Positions 5,462 through 5,692 of a stretch of DNA of 5,692 nucleotides are shown here, in pieces. Under the pieces are notes generated by a model. The model was given only the letters and a program-made list of their open reading frames with translations. It was not told where the DNA came from and searched no databases. The translations under genes and the position numbers were made by a program. The stretch comes from Bacteriovoracaceae bacterium (GTDB lineage Bacteria > Bdellovibrionota > Bacteriovoracia > Bacteriovoracales > Bacteriovoracaceae). The first letter of the stretch is position 1, and every line of letters begins with the position of its first letter. The stretch covers positions 1 to 5,692 of the forward strand of contig SKIL01000106.1 of the NCBI GenBank assembly GCA_007116425.1, written 5' to 3'.

Positions 5462-5474
5462 CTAGATTCTCTAG
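5462..5474. repeat. Small dyad in the flgF leader
   Basis: CTAGA (5462-5466) and TCTAG (5470-5474) are perfect inverted arms around TTC. In the flgF transcript they fold into a 5-bp stem with a GAA loop, six bases upstream of the Shine-Dalgarno at 5455-5449. It could be an operator or a leader hairpin; it is short enough to be chance. Confidence 0.35.
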
Positions 5475-5651
5475 TAATCGTATCAACTGAAGCGACAAAT
5501 TCTCTACAGGGTAAAATTATCCATGGAAAGAAAATGCCCAATGGGGTACATTGAAATGACAAATATTCAACAGCTTAGCCACTTTGTGAGAAGAAATATA
5601 AAACTGTCGATTGTGCTCTGCCCAATTTTTTGACGATGATGGAGAGAAAAA

Positions 5652-5692
5652 ATGGCCAAAAAGGAAAAAGAGTCCGCTAGTGGATTTGAGGA
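5652..5692 (+). CDS. Start of an unidentified rightward gene, partial
   Basis: ATG 5652 opens a frame of 13 complete codons (MAKKEKESASGFE) that continues past the window edge. A GGAG (5641-5644) lies 7 bases upstream, a good ribosome-binding site. The visible part is a Lys/Glu-rich hydrophilic N-terminus and cannot be assigned to a family. It is divergent from the flagellar operon and may or may not be flagellar; a Lys-rich cytoplasmic N-terminus occurs in many proteins. The start is fairly sure; the function is unknown. Confidence 0.6.
   Translation, partial: MAKKEKESASGFE

Larger units (their letters stand above)
5444..5651. other. Divergent intergenic region between flgF and the rightward gene
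   Basis: About 208 bases separate the two divergent starts and should hold the promoters of both. On the minus strand GATAAT (5521-5516) is a -10-like hexamer about 65 bases upstream of the flgF Shine-Dalgarno, without a convincing -35. On the plus strand TATAAA (5597-5602) is a possible -10 for the rightward gene, with only a weak TTAGCC (5575-5580) as -35. No sigma-28 promoter (TAAA, 15 bases, GCCGATAA) is evident on either strand. A plus-strand frame of 36 codons (5523-5633) is open but weakly supported. Confidence 0.45.

Noticed and set aside
5566..5581. Sigma-54-like promoter on the minus strand upstream of flgF (TGGC, 7 bases, TTGAA)
   Set aside because: Spacing and the -24 GG fit, but the nearly invariant GC at -12 is GA here. 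It is also about 110 bases upstream of the flgF start. It is not strong enough to call without transcript data.
1..5692. CRISPR arrays, tRNA/rRNA genes, insertion sequences
   Set aside because: No direct-repeat arrays, cloverleaf sequences, transposase motifs or terminal repeats were seen. The window is filled by flagellar genes.

Overview
This window is the distal-rod, ring and export-control part of a flagellar gene cluster. Almost all of it lies on the minus strand, so it reads from right to left: flgF, flgG, flgA, flgH, flgI, a short single-domain flgJ, flgM, and the start of a flgN-like gene that leaves the window at position 1. This order, with a flgJ that is only a rod-binding domain and flgM/flgN right after it, fits Bdellovibrionota and 'deltaproteobacterial' lineages. 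The P-ring and L-ring genes (flgI, flgH) show a diderm envelope. The moderate-to-low GC (estimated by eye in the low 40s percent), the divergent FlgH and the style of the rod proteins suggest a Bdellovibrio/Bacteriovorax-like organism. That assignment is inference and no marker gene here proves it.

Layout: 5652-5692 (+) is the first 13 codons of a divergent gene that cannot be identified. 5444-5651 is the divergent intergenic region, with promoter-like signals and a small dyad in the flgF leader. 5443-4619 is flgF (TTG start). 4588-3737 is flgG (GTG start), carrying an unexpected signal-peptide-like N-terminal extension. 3725-2808 is flgA, the P-ring chaperone. 2811-2059 is flgH, the L-ring lipoprotein. 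2055-1045 is flgI, the P-ring protein. 944-1044 is a non-coding gap with a TATAAT box and several inverted repeats. 920-510 is the short flgJ, 513-187 is flgM, and 141-1 is the flgN start.

The genes work together as follows. FlgF and FlgG are exported by the flagellar type III apparatus and form the rod, with FlgJ as the rod-assembly factor. FlgA, FlgI and FlgH go through Sec and build the P and L rings, the bushing around the rod. FlgM is the anti-sigma-28 factor exported when the hook is complete, and FlgN is the chaperone for the hook-filament junction proteins. flgA/flgH and flgJ/flgM overlap by 4 bases (ATGA), and flgH/flgI are 3 bases apart, so these pairs are probably translationally coupled.

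The most interesting points are: (1) FlgG has 23 extra N-terminal residues resembling a Sec signal peptide, supported by the only good ribosome-binding site; (2) the flgN ribosome-binding site lies in the hexaloop of a perfect 6-bp hairpin, a CsrA-type target, and weaker versions occur at other starts in the operon; (3) a TATAAT box and competing inverted repeats lie before flgJ-flgM-flgN; (4) FlgH has its middle replaced by a Gln/Glu/Arg-rich tract and lacks the usual C-terminus. Otherwise this is an ordinary flagellar operon; no new system is evident.
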